Shown here one piece after another: positions 6,159-14,967 of a stretch of 14,967 nucleotides of DNA. The notes beneath the pieces were generated by a model, which saw only the letters and a list, made by a program, of their open reading frames with translations, did not search any database and was not told the origin of the DNA. A program made the translations under genes and the position numbers. The stretch comes from Bacillota bacterium (GTDB lineage Bacteria > Bacillota > Peptococcia > Peptococcales > Peptococcaceae). Each line of letters begins with the position of its first letter. Position 1 is the stretch's first letter. Location of the stretch: NCBI GenBank assembly GCA_023443145.1, contig JAEZVS010000042.1:1-14967 (forward strand), given 5' to 3'.

Positions 6159-6183
6159 AGTGCAAAGCGCTTACGTCAGCACT
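6159..6183 (-). promoter_or_regulatory. Small hairpin directly upstream of the rpoA ribosome site
   Basis: AGTGC and GCACT can pair across a 15-nt loop that itself contains the palindrome AAGCGCTT. The 3' arm ends where the GGAGGTC Shine-Dalgarno of rpoA begins, and the 5' arm includes the last base of the rpsD stop codon. A 5-bp stem is weak; a modulating role in rpoA translation is only a suggestion. Confidence 0.25.
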
Positions 6184-6776
6184 TACTTGCTGTACAACTC
6201 GACGATCATCTGCTCATTAACGGGCAGGTCGAGTTCTTCACGGTTCGGTTCGCCAACCATTTTTACACTGCGGCCGGCCACATCCAATTCCATCCATGAA
6301 GGCGGCGCCATGACGCCCAAATTTTCAAGATGGGCTTTAAAGTGCGGTGACTGTGCGCTTTTTTCGCGAAGGGCAATAACATCTCCGTCGGAAATTTGCA
6401 TGGATGGAATGTTGGCTTTTTTTCCGTTCAGCGTGAAGTGATTGTGCACCACCATCTGGCGCGCTTCACGGCGGGTTTTCGCAAAGCCTGCACGGAACAC
6501 CACATTATCAAAGCGTTTTTCCAACAATACGATGAGGTTTTCACCCGTCTGGCCGCTCATACGATTGGCTTTGTCATAGTAATTGCGGAAGGGTTTTTCC
6601 ATCACGCCATAGATAAATTTCGCTTTTTGTTTTTCTTGCAGCTGCATGCCGTACTCGCTCAGTTTTTTGCGGCCTTTGTTGGGCACGCGGTTGGAGGATT
6701 TGCTATAGCCCAAATAGCTTGGCGAAATCCCCAGAGCACGGCAACGTTTAACGATGGGCTCTCTGTTTCTTGCCAT
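6183..6776 (-). CDS. rpsD: 30S ribosomal protein S4
   Basis: Primary 16S-binding protein that nucleates 30S assembly, 197 residues. It starts MARNREPIVKRCRALG, and the S4 RNA-binding domain is seen around residues 86-150 (FAKTRREARQMVVHNHFTLN). I start at the ATG 6774-6776, which has GGAGG 6 nt upstream; the frame extends 14 codons further into rpsK, but that extension does not resemble S4. Only one of the N-terminal zinc cysteines of some S4 proteins is present (C12), so this is a zinc-free form. Placement between rpsK and rpoA is the ancestral alpha-operon order; in Bacillus subtilis rpsD sits elsewhere. S4 is a translational repressor of the alpha operon in enterobacteria, but no such target structure is evident here. 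Confidence 0.97.
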   Translation of the reverse strand: MARNREPIVKRCRALGISPSYLGYSKSSNRVPNKGRKKLSEYGMQLQEKQKAKFIYGVMEKPFRNYYDKANRMSGQTGENLIVLLEKRFDNVVFRAGFAKTRREARQMVVHNHFTLNGKKANIPSMQISDGDVIALREKSAQSPHFKAHLENLGVMAPPSWMELDVAGRSVKMVGEPNREELDLPVNEQMIVELYSK

Positions 6777-6787
6777 GAATTGCCTCC

Positions 6788-7186
6788 TTACACTCTTCTG
6801 CGCTTCGGCGGACGGCAACCATTGTGAGGAATGGGCGTCACGTCTTTAATCATGCTGACTTCAAGACCGGCAGCCTGCAGGGCACGAATGGCCGCTTCAC
6901 GACCGGAGCCGGGGCCTTTCACCATGCATTCCACTTCTTTAAGACCGTGTTCCATGGCAGCTTTGGCAGCGGTTTCGGCAGCCACTTGCGCAGCAAACGG
7001 CGTGCTTTTGCGAGAACCGCGGAAGCCCATACCGCCAGCAGATGCCCAACTGATGGCATTGCCTTGCGTGTCGCTGATGGTCACGATGGTATTGTTAAAA
7101 GAGCTTTTGATGTGGGCTACGCCTTTTTCAATATTTTTACGCTCTCTGCGGCGCACACGCGTCGCAGCTTTTCTTGGTTTTGCCAA
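6788..7186 (-). CDS. rpsK: 30S ribosomal protein S11 (TTG start)
   Basis: Platform protein of the 30S subunit near the E site, 132 residues. Family segments [14 protein letters not shown] (about 27-40), [16 protein letters not shown] and the C-terminal [14 protein letters not shown] are intact. The start codon must be TTG at 7184-7186: an in-frame TGA lies three codons upstream and the sequence after TTG reads [10 protein letters not shown], the normal S11 N-terminus. A GGGGTGA ribosome site lies 6 nt upstream. It is 13 nt after rpsM and 11 nt before rpsD. Confidence 0.97.
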   Translation of the reverse strand: MAKPRKAATRVRRRERKNIEKGVAHIKSSFNNTIVTISDTQGNAISWASAGGMGFRGSRKSTPFAAQVAAETAAKAAMEHGLKEVECMVKGPGSGREAAIRALQAAGLEVSMIKDVTPIPHNGCRPPKRRRV

Positions 7187-7199
7187 ATTGACTCACCCC

Positions 7200-7568
7200 T
7201 TATTTTTTACGTTTGGCGGCAACGGCTCTCACTTTACCTTTGCGGGTGCGGGCATTGGTTTTTGTTTTCTGGCCACGCACGGGCAGGCCTTTTCTGTGAC
7301 GAATGCCGCGATAGCATCCGATTTCAGTGAGGCGTTTGATATTTAAGTTTACTTCGCGGCGCAAATCGCCTTCCACAGTAAGCGGTGCGATGGCTTCGCG
7401 CAGTTTCATTTCTTCTTCTTCGGTTAAATCGCGCACACGGGTATCCGGATTAATGCCGGTTTGCTGCACGATTTTTTCGGCCGTTGGTCTCCCAATGCCA
7501 TAGATATAAGTGAGGCCAATGACCACACGCTTATCTCTCGGCAGGTCGACACCTGAAATTCTTGCCAT
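7200..7568 (-). CDS. rpsM: 30S ribosomal protein S13
   Basis: Head protein of the 30S subunit that contacts the P-site tRNA and forms bridges with L5. The 122-residue sequence has the usual [15 protein letters not shown] start, the helix-two-turn-helix region [14 protein letters not shown] (about 20-33), and the basic tail ending AAKRKK. The C-terminal [18 protein letters not shown] is diagnostic. The ATG at 7568 is preceded by GGAGG. It follows rpmJ by 15 nt in the standard infA-rpmJ-rpsM-rpsK order. Confidence 0.98.
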   Translation of the reverse strand: MARISGVDLPRDKRVVIGLTYIYGIGRPTAEKIVQQTGINPDTRVRDLTEEEEMKLREAIAPLTVEGDLRREVNLNIKRLTEIGCYRGIRHRKGLPVRGQKTKTNARTRKGKVRAVAAKRKK

Positions 7569-7583
7569 ATGTCTCCTCCCAAA

Positions 7584-7697
7584 TTAGCCTTGGACTTGTT
7601 TGTGTTTCGGATTATTGCAAATCACCATGATGCGACCTTTGCGCTTGATGATCTTACATTTTTCGCACATCGGTTTAACAGATGCTCTGACTTTCAT
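7584..7697 (-). CDS. rpmJ: 50S ribosomal protein L36, zinc-ribbon type
   Basis: Smallest 50S protein, 37 residues, read from the ATG at 7695-7697 ([20 protein letters not shown]) to the TAA at 7584-7586. The CCCH zinc site is complete: C11, C14, C27 and H32, so this is the zinc-binding form rather than the zinc-independent paralogue induced under zinc limitation. A strong AAAGGAGG site lies upstream. It fills the gap between infA and rpsM exactly as in other spc-alpha clusters. Confidence 0.97.
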   Translation of the reverse strand: MKVRASVKPMCEKCKIIKRKGRIMVICNNPKHKQVQG

Positions 7698-7721
7698 ATA
7701 AGAACCTCCTTTAGAGTTTCT

Positions 7722-7937
7722 CTATTTGAAACGGTAGGTGATCCGCCCCCGAGACAGGTCATAGGGAGATAGCTCCACTGTGACGCGATCTCCAGGGAGG
7801 ATTTTTATAAAGTTCATGCGGATTTTTCCGCTAATATGTGCCAACACCGTATGACCATTTTCAAGTTCTACCTTGAACATGGCGTTTGGCAAAGATTCAA
7901 GGACGGTGCCTTGCACCTCGATGACATCTTTACTCAT
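7722..7937 (-). CDS. infA: Translation initiation factor IF-1
   Basis: Single OB-fold protein that binds the 30S A site during initiation, 71 residues, one shorter than the commonest form. The segments [20 protein letters not shown] (5-24), [20 protein letters not shown] and the end [10 protein letters not shown] are diagnostic. The ATG at 7937 has a GGAGGC site upstream. It sits 19 nt after map and 24 nt before rpmJ. No KOW-domain protein gene lies between map and infA, unlike in many Clostridia. Confidence 0.98.
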   Translation of the reverse strand: MSKDVIEVQGTVLESLPNAMFKVELENGHTVLAHISGKIRMNFIKILPGDRVTVELSPYDLSRGRITYRFK

Positions 7938-7956
7938 GGACTGCCTCCTTTATCCA

Positions 7957-9368
<1,412 letters not shown>

Positions 9369-10619
9369 TTACTTCATAAAGCCCTGGTAATTGCGCATAA
9401 GCAAGCCCGATTCGATTTGCTTCATGGTATCCAGAGCCACACCAACCACGATGAGCAACGATGTGCCGCCGAAATAGATTTGCAAGCCGGTGGCTGCACT
9501 CACTATGCTCGGAAGCACGGCGATGATGGCCAAATAGATGGCACCAAAGAAGGTGATGCGCATCATCACGCGGGTGATGTATTCAGATGTCGGTCTGCCT
9601 GGTCTGAGGCCAGGGATAAAGCCCCCGTTGCGGCGAAGATTATCGGCCACATCGATGGGATTAAAGGTGATGGATGAATAGAAGTAGGTAAAGAAGATGA
9701 TCAGTAGTGCATAGAAAATGTTATAAGCAAAGCTCGACGGCGAGAAATACTGGCTGAGCCAGAGCCCCACCACGCTTTGTGGAAAGAATTGCGCAATAGT
9801 AGCCGGAATCATCATGATACTCATCCCGAAGATAACGGGAATAACCCCGGCAGAGTTCACTTTAATGGGAATATGCGTAGACTGTCCCCCATAAACTTTG
9901 CGGCCAATGACGCGCTTGGCGTATTGCACCGGCACGCGGCGTTCACCCTGATGCACCAGCACAATACCCATGATGATGAGAAGTGCCACTGCCAGGAACA
10001 AAATCACCAACAAAATTTTAATGGGGCCGCCTTTGGCATATTGGGCCAAAGTAACGATACCATGCGGCAAGCGAGAAGCAATCCCTGCAAAAATGATTAA
10101 GGAAATCCCATTGCCAATGCCTTTTTCCGTAATTAATTCACCAATCCACATCAAGCAAGCCGTGCCTGCCGTCAAGGTGATGACGATCACGAACATGGAT
10201 AATGGATCATGGACGGAAATGGCCGTACGCAACAGCCCGAAAGTGAGGCCGATGGCCTGCACAAAGGCAAGCACAACGGTTAAATAACGCGTCCACTCCA
10301 CCATTTTTTTACGGTCATCTTTGGCCATCGCTTCAATTCGCGGGCTGATCACCGTCATCAACTGCATGATGATGGATGCGTTGATGTAGGGAGTGATACT
10401 CATTGCAAAAATGGAAAAGTTACGAAAAGCCCCGCCTGAAAACAGGTCGAAAAATCCCAGAAACTGAGTTTGTTGAATAAACTGTGCAATCACGCTTCTG
10501 TCGATGCCGGGGACAGGAATATGACTGCCGATACGGAAAACAAGAAACATCATCAACGTAAAGAGGATTTTCTTTCTCATTTCCGGAGTTTTTAAGGCAT
10601 CACGTAAGGTGTCCAACAT
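9369..10619 (-). CDS. secY: Protein translocase subunit SecY
   Basis: Channel-forming subunit of the Sec translocon in the cytoplasmic membrane. The 416-residue protein shows about ten membrane segments (near 17-36, 68-92, 107-130, 140-160, 172-190, 202-223, 257-277, 298-318, 352-372, 376-396). The two cytoplasmic loops that dock the ribosome or SecA are clear: GERRVPVQYAKR (about 225-236) and RRNGGFIPGLRPGRPT (329-344). Its start codon shares one base with the rplO stop (TAATG), so it is translationally coupled to L15, as is usual in spc operons. Confidence 0.98.
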   Translation of the reverse strand: MLDTLRDALKTPEMRKKILFTLMMFLVFRIGSHIPVPGIDRSVIAQFIQQTQFLGFFDLFSGGAFRNFSIFAMSITPYINASIIMQLMTVISPRIEAMAKDDRKKMVEWTRYLTVVLAFVQAIGLTFGLLRTAISVHDPLSMFVIVITLTAGTACLMWIGELITEKGIGNGISLIIFAGIASRLPHGIVTLAQYAKGGPIKILLVILFLAVALLIIMGIVLVHQGERRVPVQYAKRVIGRKVYGGQSTHIPIKVNSAGVIPVIFGMSIMMIPATIAQFFPQSVVGLWLSQYFSPSSFAYNIFYALLIIFFTYFYSSITFNPIDVADNLRRNGGFIPGLRPGRPTSEYITRVMMRITFFGAIYLAIIAVLPSIVSAATGLQIYFGGTSLLIVVGVALDTMKQIESGLLMRNYQGFMK

Positions 10620-11068
10620 TATTCGATCACCTCAGCAGTTCCACCTTGAGCCTCGATGGCTGCTTTAGCGGCCGCACTGAAAGCGTGCGCCTTCACTGTA
10701 AGGGCACGATCCACTTCGCCATTGGCCAGGACCTTTACACCACCGTTTTTCATCTGTTTCACCACACCGCATTCCAAAAGGGTTTCCGGGGTGACCACAG
10801 ACCCTGCTTCAAAGCGGTTTAAGGTGGAAAGATGAACGATGGAATATGTCACTTTAAACGGCATATTTGAAAATCCGCGTTTGGGCAGACGGCGCTGTAA
10901 CGGGGTTTGTCCCCCTTCAAAGGACGGACCTTTGCCGCCGCCGGAGCGGGCTTTTTGACCTTTATGACCTTTGCCGGCGGTTTTACCCAAGCCGGAGCCG
11001 ATGCCGCGACCTTTTCTTTTCAGGCTTTGGCGGCTTCCTTCGGCAGGTTTCAGTTCATGAAGTTTCAC
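10619..11068 (-). CDS. rplO: 50S ribosomal protein L15 (GTG start)
   Basis: Late-assembly protein of the 50S subunit, 149 residues. The N-terminal half has the typical glycine- and lysine-rich stretch [20 protein letters not shown] (about 18-37), followed by a folded C-terminal domain ([23 protein letters not shown]). The start is GTG at 11066-11068, giving MKLHELKP, with GGAGGTGA 6 nt upstream. The stop overlaps secY by one base and the gene follows rpmD by 18 nt. Confidence 0.97.
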   Translation of the reverse strand: MKLHELKPAEGSRQSLKRKGRGIGSGLGKTAGKGHKGQKARSGGGKGPSFEGGQTPLQRRLPKRGFSNMPFKVTYSIVHLSTLNRFEAGSVVTPETLLECGVVKQMKNGGVKVLANGEVDRALTVKAHAFSAAAKAAIEAQGGTAEVIE

Positions 11069-11086
11069 TATTGTTCACCTCCGGGC

Positions 11087-11272
11087 TTAGGAATTGATTT
11101 CTTCAACTGTCAGCAAATGGCTCACTTTACGAACCATGCCCCGCACGCTGTCGCAATCCGGGCGGACAACGCTGCGGTTGGTTTTGGTAAGGCCCAAAGC
11201 CTTCACCACTTTTCTCTGAGCTTCGCTAGAGCCAATGACACTCTTGCTCAGGGTAATTTTGAGATCTGCCAT
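11087..11272 (-). CDS. rpmD: 50S ribosomal protein L30
   Basis: Small 50S protein of 61 residues with the compact ferredoxin-like L30 fold. [20 protein letters not shown] at the start and [20 protein letters not shown] in the middle are characteristic. The ATG at 11272 lies only 9 nt after rpsE, and its ribosome site GGAGG overlaps the rpsE TAG stop, so the two are tightly coupled. Its presence between rpsE and rplO is the standard order. Confidence 0.97.
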   Translation of the reverse strand: MADLKITLSKSVIGSSEAQRKVVKALGLTKTNRSVVRPDCDSVRGMVRKVSHLLTVEEINS

Positions 11273-11281
11273 AATAGCCTC

Positions 11282-11791
11282 CTAGCTCCAAATCTCTTCC
11301 ACACGTTTGCCGCGCAGGCGAGCCACTTCGTCAATATTTTTCATTGAGGTGAGACCCTGAATGGTGGCGCGCACAATGTTAATTTGATTGTCACTGCGCA
11401 GAGATTTGGTCAAGATGTTTTTAATGCCGGCCAATTCAGCCACTGCACGCACAGCGCCGCCAGCGATAACCCCGGTCCCTTCAGAGGCAGGTTTAAGCAT
11501 GACACGGGCTGCACCATATCGACCGACGACACCATGAGGAACCGTATCCCCTTTAACAATCGGGATGACAACAAGGTTTTTCTTGGCGTCTTCCACGCCT
11601 TTACGAATGGCTTCGGGCACTTCGTTGGCTTTGCCCATGCCCACACCCACAATGCCGGCGCCATTACCAACGACGACGAGGGCGCTGAAACTGAAACGAC
11701 GACCACCTTTAACCACTTTTGCCACGCGGTTGATGGTCACCACGCGTTCTTCAAGTTCCAATTCACTTGGATTAATTAATTTATTACTCAC
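11282..11791 (-). CDS. rpsE: 30S ribosomal protein S5 (GTG start)
   Basis: 30S protein important for decoding fidelity and the mRNA entry channel, 169 residues. The N-terminal double-stranded-RNA-binding domain is seen as [20 protein letters not shown] (about 15-34) with [16 protein letters not shown]. The C-terminal domain has [17 protein letters not shown]. The start is GTG at 11789-11791, with GGAGGG 6 nt upstream. It lies 18 nt after rplR. Confidence 0.97.
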   Translation of the reverse strand: MSNKLINPSELELEERVVTINRVAKVVKGGRRFSFSALVVVGNGAGIVGVGMGKANEVPEAIRKGVEDAKKNLVVIPIVKGDTVPHGVVGRYGAARVMLKPASEGTGVIAGGAVRAVAELAGIKNILTKSLRSDNQINIVRATIQGLTSMKNIDEVARLRGKRVEEIWS

Positions 11792-11809
11792 GCTTTTCCC
11801 TCCTTCGTC

Positions 11810-12163
11810 TTAGAAGTCAAGGCCACCTTCGCGGGCGCCTTCAGCCAGTGCTTTGATGCGGCCGTGATAGATGTTGCCGCCGCGGTCAAAGACCACCTGA
11901 CGAATGTCTTTTTCCAGTGCGCGCTTGGCCACCGCTTCACCCACTTGACGGGCCGCTTCGGTTTTGGTACCGCCGGTTTCCGTATCTAAGGTGGAAGCGG
12001 ACACCAGGGTTTGGCCCACAGTGTCATCGATCACCTGTGCATAGATGTGTCGCGCGCTGCGAAAAACAGCCAGGCGGGGACGACTTTCAGTGCCTTTTAA
12101 ATAGTGACGCATTCTTTTGTGTTTTTTCACACGAATCGCCTTACGATCGTAATTTTTCTTCAA
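11810..12163 (-). CDS. rplR: 50S ribosomal protein L18 (TTG start)
   Basis: 5S rRNA-binding protein of the 50S central protuberance, 117 residues. [20 protein letters not shown] (about 28-47) and the end [26 protein letters not shown] region (from about 92) are diagnostic. The start codon must be TTG at 12161-12163: an in-frame TGA lies three codons upstream, and a GGAGTGA ribosome site precedes it by 6 nt. It follows rplF by 22 nt. Confidence 0.96.
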   Translation of the reverse strand: MKKNYDRKAIRVKKHKRMRHYLKGTESRPRLAVFRSARHIYAQVIDDTVGQTLVSASTLDTETGGTKTEAARQVGEAVAKRALEKDIRQVVFDRGGNIYHGRIKALAEGAREGGLDF

Positions 12164-12185
12164 AACGGCTCACTCCTTTCCCGCC

Positions 12186-12731
12186 TTACTTGCTGCCGGC
12201 CTTACCGGCTTTCAGTTTGATCTGTTCCGTCTCGTAACGAATGCCTTTGCCTTTATAAGGTTCCGGCGGACGCACAGCACGAATGTCAGCGGCCATATTG
12301 CCCACCAATTCTTTGCTGCAGCCGGAGACCACAATTTTAGTGGCTTCCGGTGCTTCAACCGTTACGCCTTCCGGCGGTGTCATCACCACAGGATGCGAAT
12401 AGCCCACACTTAAAGTCAGTTTGTTGCCATCCACCAGTGCACGATAACCAACCCCTTTAAGGATCAAGGTTTTTTGATAACCTTGTGTGACACCGATGAC
12501 CATATTTGCCACCAGGGTGCGTGTCAAACCCCAAAGCGGTGCACATTCCTTTTCGCGACCTTCCGGGCAACGGACAACCACTTGACCATCTTCCATGGTG
12601 ATCACCATATCTTGGGGCAAAGCCTTGGTCAGTTCACCTTTGGGACCTTTCACACTAACCACATTATTTTCACCAATATCTACGGTGGCGCCGTCGGGAA
12701 TGGCGATTGGCAATTTACCTATACGACTCAT
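12186..12731 (-). CDS. rplF: 50S ribosomal protein L6
   Basis: Two-domain 50S protein near the GTPase centre and sarcin-ricin loop, 181 residues. It begins MSRIGKLPIAIP, with VSVKGPKGEL at about 28-37. The second domain carries VSGCSKELVGNMAADIRAVR and the diagnostic PEPYKGKGIRYE near residues 156-167. The ATG at 12731 has GGAGGG upstream. It lies 12 nt after rpsH. Confidence 0.98.
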   Translation of the reverse strand: MSRIGKLPIAIPDGATVDIGENNVVSVKGPKGELTKALPQDMVITMEDGQVVVRCPEGREKECAPLWGLTRTLVANMVIGVTQGYQKTLILKGVGYRALVDGNKLTLSVGYSHPVVMTPPEGVTVEAPEATKIVVSGCSKELVGNMAADIRAVRPPEPYKGKGIRYETEQIKLKAGKAGSK

Positions 12732-12743
12732 AATATTCCCTCC

Positions 12744-13145
12744 CTACCACACATAGCAGAGCACTTCGCCGCCAAGACCAAGTTTGCGGGCCTCACGGTC
12801 GGTGACGATGCCGTTGGATGTGGAAATCACTGCCACGCCCAAGCCGCCAAGTACTCTAGGCACATTGTCTTTTTTGCAATACACTTTCAGACCCGGCTTA
12901 GAAATGCGCTTCAAACCGGAGATAACGCGCTCACGTTCCGGACCATATTTTAAAGAGATGAGAATGGTTTTATGCACCTCATCTTCTTCTTTTACTTCAA
13001 AATTTTTGATAAAGCCTTCTTCCAAAAGAATTTCCGCAAGGGCAATTTTCACCTTGGAAGCGGGAATCTCAACTTTGTCATGCATTTGCATGTTGGCGTT
13101 GCGAATTCGGGTTAAGAAATCCGCAATCGGATCTGTCATTACCAT
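12744..13145 (-). CDS. rpsH: 30S ribosomal protein S8
   Basis: Primary 16S-binding protein of the 30S body, 133 residues. It has [16 protein letters not shown] at the start and the C-terminal [26 protein letters not shown] with the RNA-contacting STSxG loop. I chose the first of two ATGs (13145), 9 nt from a GGAGGT site; a second ATG two codons on is possible. S8 autoregulates the spc operon in enterobacteria, but I see no clear S8-like target around rplX-rplE here. It lies 29 nt after rpsN. Confidence 0.98.
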   Translation of the reverse strand: MVMTDPIADFLTRIRNANMQMHDKVEIPASKVKIALAEILLEEGFIKNFEVKEEDEVHKTILISLKYGPERERVISGLKRISKPGLKVYCKKDNVPRVLGGLGVAVISTSNGIVTDREARKLGLGGEVLCYVW

Positions 13146-13174
13146 AAATTTATGACCTCCTTCCAGGGTGCTGG

Positions 13175-13354
13175 TTACCAGCTGGACTTCGTGACGCCCG
13201 GCAGTTCACCTTTGCTGGCCAATTCACGGAAGCAAACCCGGCAGAGGCCGAACTTGCGCATATAACCGTGCGGACGGCCGCAAACCTTGCAGCGATTGTG
13301 TTCACGTACTTTATATTTCGGCGCTTTGCGCACGATCTTTGATGTTTTTGCCAT
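13175..13354 (-). CDS. rpsN: 30S ribosomal protein S14, type Z (zinc-binding)
   Basis: Small 30S head protein read from the ATG at 13352-13354 ([20 protein letters not shown]) to the TAA at 13175-13177. It has 59 residues, two fewer than the usual 61 of type Z S14, with the shortening near the N-terminus. The zinc ribbon is complete: C22-x2-C25 and C38-x2-C41, followed by the conserved [17 protein letters not shown]. The ribosome site is GGGAGG. It fills the rplE-rpsH gap in the standard position, 14 nt after rplE. Confidence 0.97.
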   Translation of the reverse strand: MAKTSKIVRKAPKYKVREHNRCKVCGRPHGYMRKFGLCRVCFRELASKGELPGVTKSSW

Positions 13355-13368
13355 TATTTTCCTCCCGA

Positions 13369-13908
13369 TTAACCTGCGAAGGGCATGCCGAGATGACGCA
13401 GAAGGGCTTTACCTTCTTCATCGGTTTTGGCCGTAGTGGTAAAGGCGATTTGCATGCCTCTTAGTTTATCTATTTTGTCATAATCAATTTCGGGGAAGAT
13501 GAGCTGTTCTTTGAGACCCAGCGAATAATTGCCGCGTCCGTCAAAGCTCTTAGGAGAAACACCGCGAAAGTCGCGTACACGCGGCAGTGCCACGTTAAAG
13601 AGTCGATCGATGAATTCATACATACGGTCGCCTCTGAGCGTCACTTTCACACCAATGGGCATGCCTTCGCGAAGTTTAAAGGCAGCAATTGATTTCTTGG
13701 CACGGGTGACCACCGGCTTCTGACCAGTGATGGTGGTGATATCTTGAAGGGCGGCATCCAATGCTTTTGGGTTCTGAATGGCTTCTCCCAACCCGATGTT
13801 AACGATGACTTTATCCAGCTTAGGAATGGCCATGACGTTGTCATAGTTGAATTCCTTCTGCAACGCCGGAATGATTTCGCTCTGATATTTATCTTTTAAT
13901 CTTGCCAT
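13369..13908 (-). CDS. rplE: 50S ribosomal protein L5
   Basis: 5S rRNA- and P-site-tRNA-contacting protein of the central protuberance, 179 residues. [20 protein letters not shown], the VNIGLGEA segment (about 36-43), [19 protein letters not shown] and the FPEIDYDKI segment (about 138-146) are all characteristic. The ATG at 13908 has GGAGG upstream. It lies 18 nt after rplX and 14 nt before rpsN. Confidence 0.98.
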   Translation of the reverse strand: MARLKDKYQSEIIPALQKEFNYDNVMAIPKLDKVIVNIGLGEAIQNPKALDAALQDITTITGQKPVVTRAKKSIAAFKLREGMPIGVKVTLRGDRMYEFIDRLFNVALPRVRDFRGVSPKSFDGRGNYSLGLKEQLIFPEIDYDKIDKLRGMQIAFTTTAKTDEEGKALLRHLGMPFAG

Positions 13909-13926
13909 GAAGGTGCCTCCTCTCTA

Positions 13927-14244
13927 TTAAAATTCTTCTCCGCTTGTACGAAGAACACGGATTTTTGTGCCGTCTTCATCAATTTTAAAGCCCAAGCGGG
14001 AGCCTTTTTTATTTTTGGCATCATAGGCCATCACAGTGGAGATATGAACGGGCATTTCTTTATCGATGATGCCCCCCTGCGGGTTGGCCTGCGACGGTTT
14101 GGTGTGGCGTTTGGCCACAGCAACCCCTTCTACGATGACGCGTTCTTTATCTGGGATGACTTTCAGGATTTTACCGGTTTTACCTTTATCTTTACCAGAG
14201 ATGACAATCACTTCGTCACCTTTTCTTAGTCTGATTTTACCCAA
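13927..14244 (-). CDS. rplX: 50S ribosomal protein L24 (TTG start)
   Basis: Early-assembly initiator protein of the 50S subunit, 105 residues. It has the KOW motif GDEVIVISGKDKGKTGKILK at about 9-28 and the HTKPSQANPQGGI region (about 47-59), both typical. The start codon must be TTG at 14242-14244: an in-frame TGA lies three codons upstream within a perfect GGAGGTGA ribosome site 6 nt away, and the sequence after TTG is the usual GKIRLRKGDEV. It follows rplN by 17 nt. Confidence 0.97.
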   Translation of the reverse strand: MGKIRLRKGDEVIVISGKDKGKTGKILKVIPDKERVIVEGVAVAKRHTKPSQANPQGGIIDKEMPVHISTVMAYDAKNKKGSRLGFKIDEDGTKIRVLRTSGEEF

Positions 14245-14261
14245 TTCTATTCACCTCCAGA

Positions 14262-14630
14262 TTAAAGCACTTCCGGAGCGAGAGAAACAATCTTCATGAA
14301 ATCACTGTCGCGAAGCTCTCTCGCCACCGGCCCGAAAATACGGGTGCCACGCGGACTTTTATCGTCTTTGATCACCACTGCAGCGTTTTCGCTGAAGCGA
14401 ATATAAGAACCGTCGGCGCGTTTGACCGGACGTTTGGTGCGCACCACAACGGCTTTCACCACATCGCCCTTCTTGACCACGCCACCGGGTGTTGCTTCTT
14501 TAACAGAGCACACGATGATGTCCCCAACGGTTGCATAACGGCGCTTGGTGCCGCCCAGCACGCGAATGCAAAGCAGCTCTTTCGCGCCGGTATTATCGCC
14601 AACCTTGAGTCTGGTTTCTTGCTGAATCAT
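14262..14630 (-). CDS. rplN: 50S ribosomal protein L14
   Basis: Conserved 50S interface protein of 122 residues, forming bridge contacts with 16S r[23 protein letters not shown] at the start, [20 protein letters not shown] (about 31-50) and [12 protein letters not shown] near the end match the family throughout at the normal length. The ATG at 14630 has GGAGG upstream. It lies 23 nt after rpsQ. Confidence 0.98.
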   Translation of the reverse strand: MIQQETRLKVGDNTGAKELLCIRVLGGTKRRYATVGDIIVCSVKEATPGGVVKKGDVVKAVVVRTKRPVKRADGSYIRFSENAAVVIKDDKSPRGTRIFGPVARELRDSDFMKIVSLAPEVL

Positions 14631-14653
14631 CTGATTTCCTCCTCAAGATAGAA

Positions 14654-14917
14654 TTATACAATATCGGCGCGTTCAATAATTTTTTCAAGACGCCATCTTT
14701 TGGTTTTAGACAGCGGACGGGTTTCCATAATTCTCACGCGATCGCCAACACGAGCTTCATTGTTTTCGTCGTGCACTTTATAGTGTTTGGTATGCTTGGC
14801 GATTTTTCCATACAGAGGATGGGGAGAATGGCTGTCCACAGCTACGACAATGGTTTTGTCCATTTTATCTTTAGAGACGGTGCCGTAGCGCACTTTTCTT
14901 AAATTGCGTTCTGCCAC
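14654..14917 (-). CDS. rpsQ: 30S ribosomal protein S17 (GTG start)
   Basis: Primary 16S-binding OB-fold protein, 87 residues. [19 protein letters not shown] (about 10-28), [20 protein letters not shown] and [20 protein letters not shown] are diagnostic. The start is GTG at 14915-14917, with GGAGG 7 nt upstream. It lies 14 nt after rpmC. Confidence 0.97.
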   Translation of the reverse strand: MAERNLRKVRYGTVSKDKMDKTIVVAVDSHSPHPLYGKIAKHTKHYKVHDENNEARVGDRVRIMETRPLSKTKRWRLEKIIERADIV

Positions 14918-14931
14918 TTGTTTGCCTCCTA

Positions 14932-14967
14932 TCAGTCAAGATCGCCGGCAATTTCGCGTTCACGAAT
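14932..14967 (-). CDS. rpmC: 50S ribosomal protein L29, C-terminal fragment (runs off the window)
   Basis: Only the last 11 codons and the stop are in the window, reading [11 protein letters not shown] then TGA followed in frame by TAG. The RERE motif is the usual C-terminal end of L29, and rpmC is the expected gene before rpsQ. The call rests on this short motif plus gene order. Confidence 0.8.
   Translation of the reverse strand: MREREIAGDLD

Noticed and set aside
6777..6818. Longer S4 starting inside rpsK
   Set aside because: The extra 14 residues are unlike S4, and the ATG at 6776 has a good ribosome site.

Overview
The window is a nearly continuous minus-strand block of housekeeping genes from a Gram-positive bacterium of the phylum Bacillota. 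Evidence for this is the spc/alpha gene order, GGAGG-type Shine-Dalgarno sites before almost every gene, the four-Cys S14, the zinc-type LID in adenylate kinase, L30, and an EcfA1-EcfA2-EcfT-TruA module after rplQ. Base composition is roughly balanced rather than AT-rich, and S4 begins MARNREP. Both would fit a Clostridia/Tissierellia-type anaerobe, but that placement is inference. No convincing plus-strand gene was found.

Transcription runs from high to low coordinates. From 14967 to 4834 lies the end of the S10 block and the whole spc-alpha block: rpmC (3' end only), rpsQ, rplN, rplX, rplE, rpsN, rpsH, rplF, rplR, rpsE, rpmD, rplO, secY, adk, map, infA, rpmJ, rpsM, rpsK, rpsD, rpoA, rplQ. 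Gaps are 36 nt or less, several genes overlap or abut, and a strong intrinsic terminator follows rplQ. This block makes ribosomal proteins, the SecY translocon, N-terminal methionine processing (map), IF1 and the RNA polymerase alpha subunit.

From 4771 to 1380 is a second unit with its own predicted promoter: ecfA1, ecfA2, ecfT (the shared energising module of ECF vitamin/metal importers) and truA (tRNA pseudouridine synthase). All four are joined by 4-10 nt overlaps. The unit ends in a terminator whose stem contains the truA stop codon. The rplM-rpsI pair that often follows truA in Bacillota is absent.

From 1300 to 998 is the most unusual stretch. It holds a near-consensus promoter behind a long A-tract (on the minus strand), about 135 nt of hairpin-rich sequence ending in a strong terminator, and then a second promoter just before a NUDIX gene. 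The predicted RNA carries several anti-Shine-Dalgarno-like C-rich motifs, one of them in the terminator loop, and has two mutually exclusive folds. It may be an unrecognised small RNA or an attenuating leader.

From 997 to 1 are a NUDIX hydrolase of the CoA-pyrophosphatase type and, overlapping its 3' end by 19 nt, the start of an unrecognised membrane protein gene that runs off the window.
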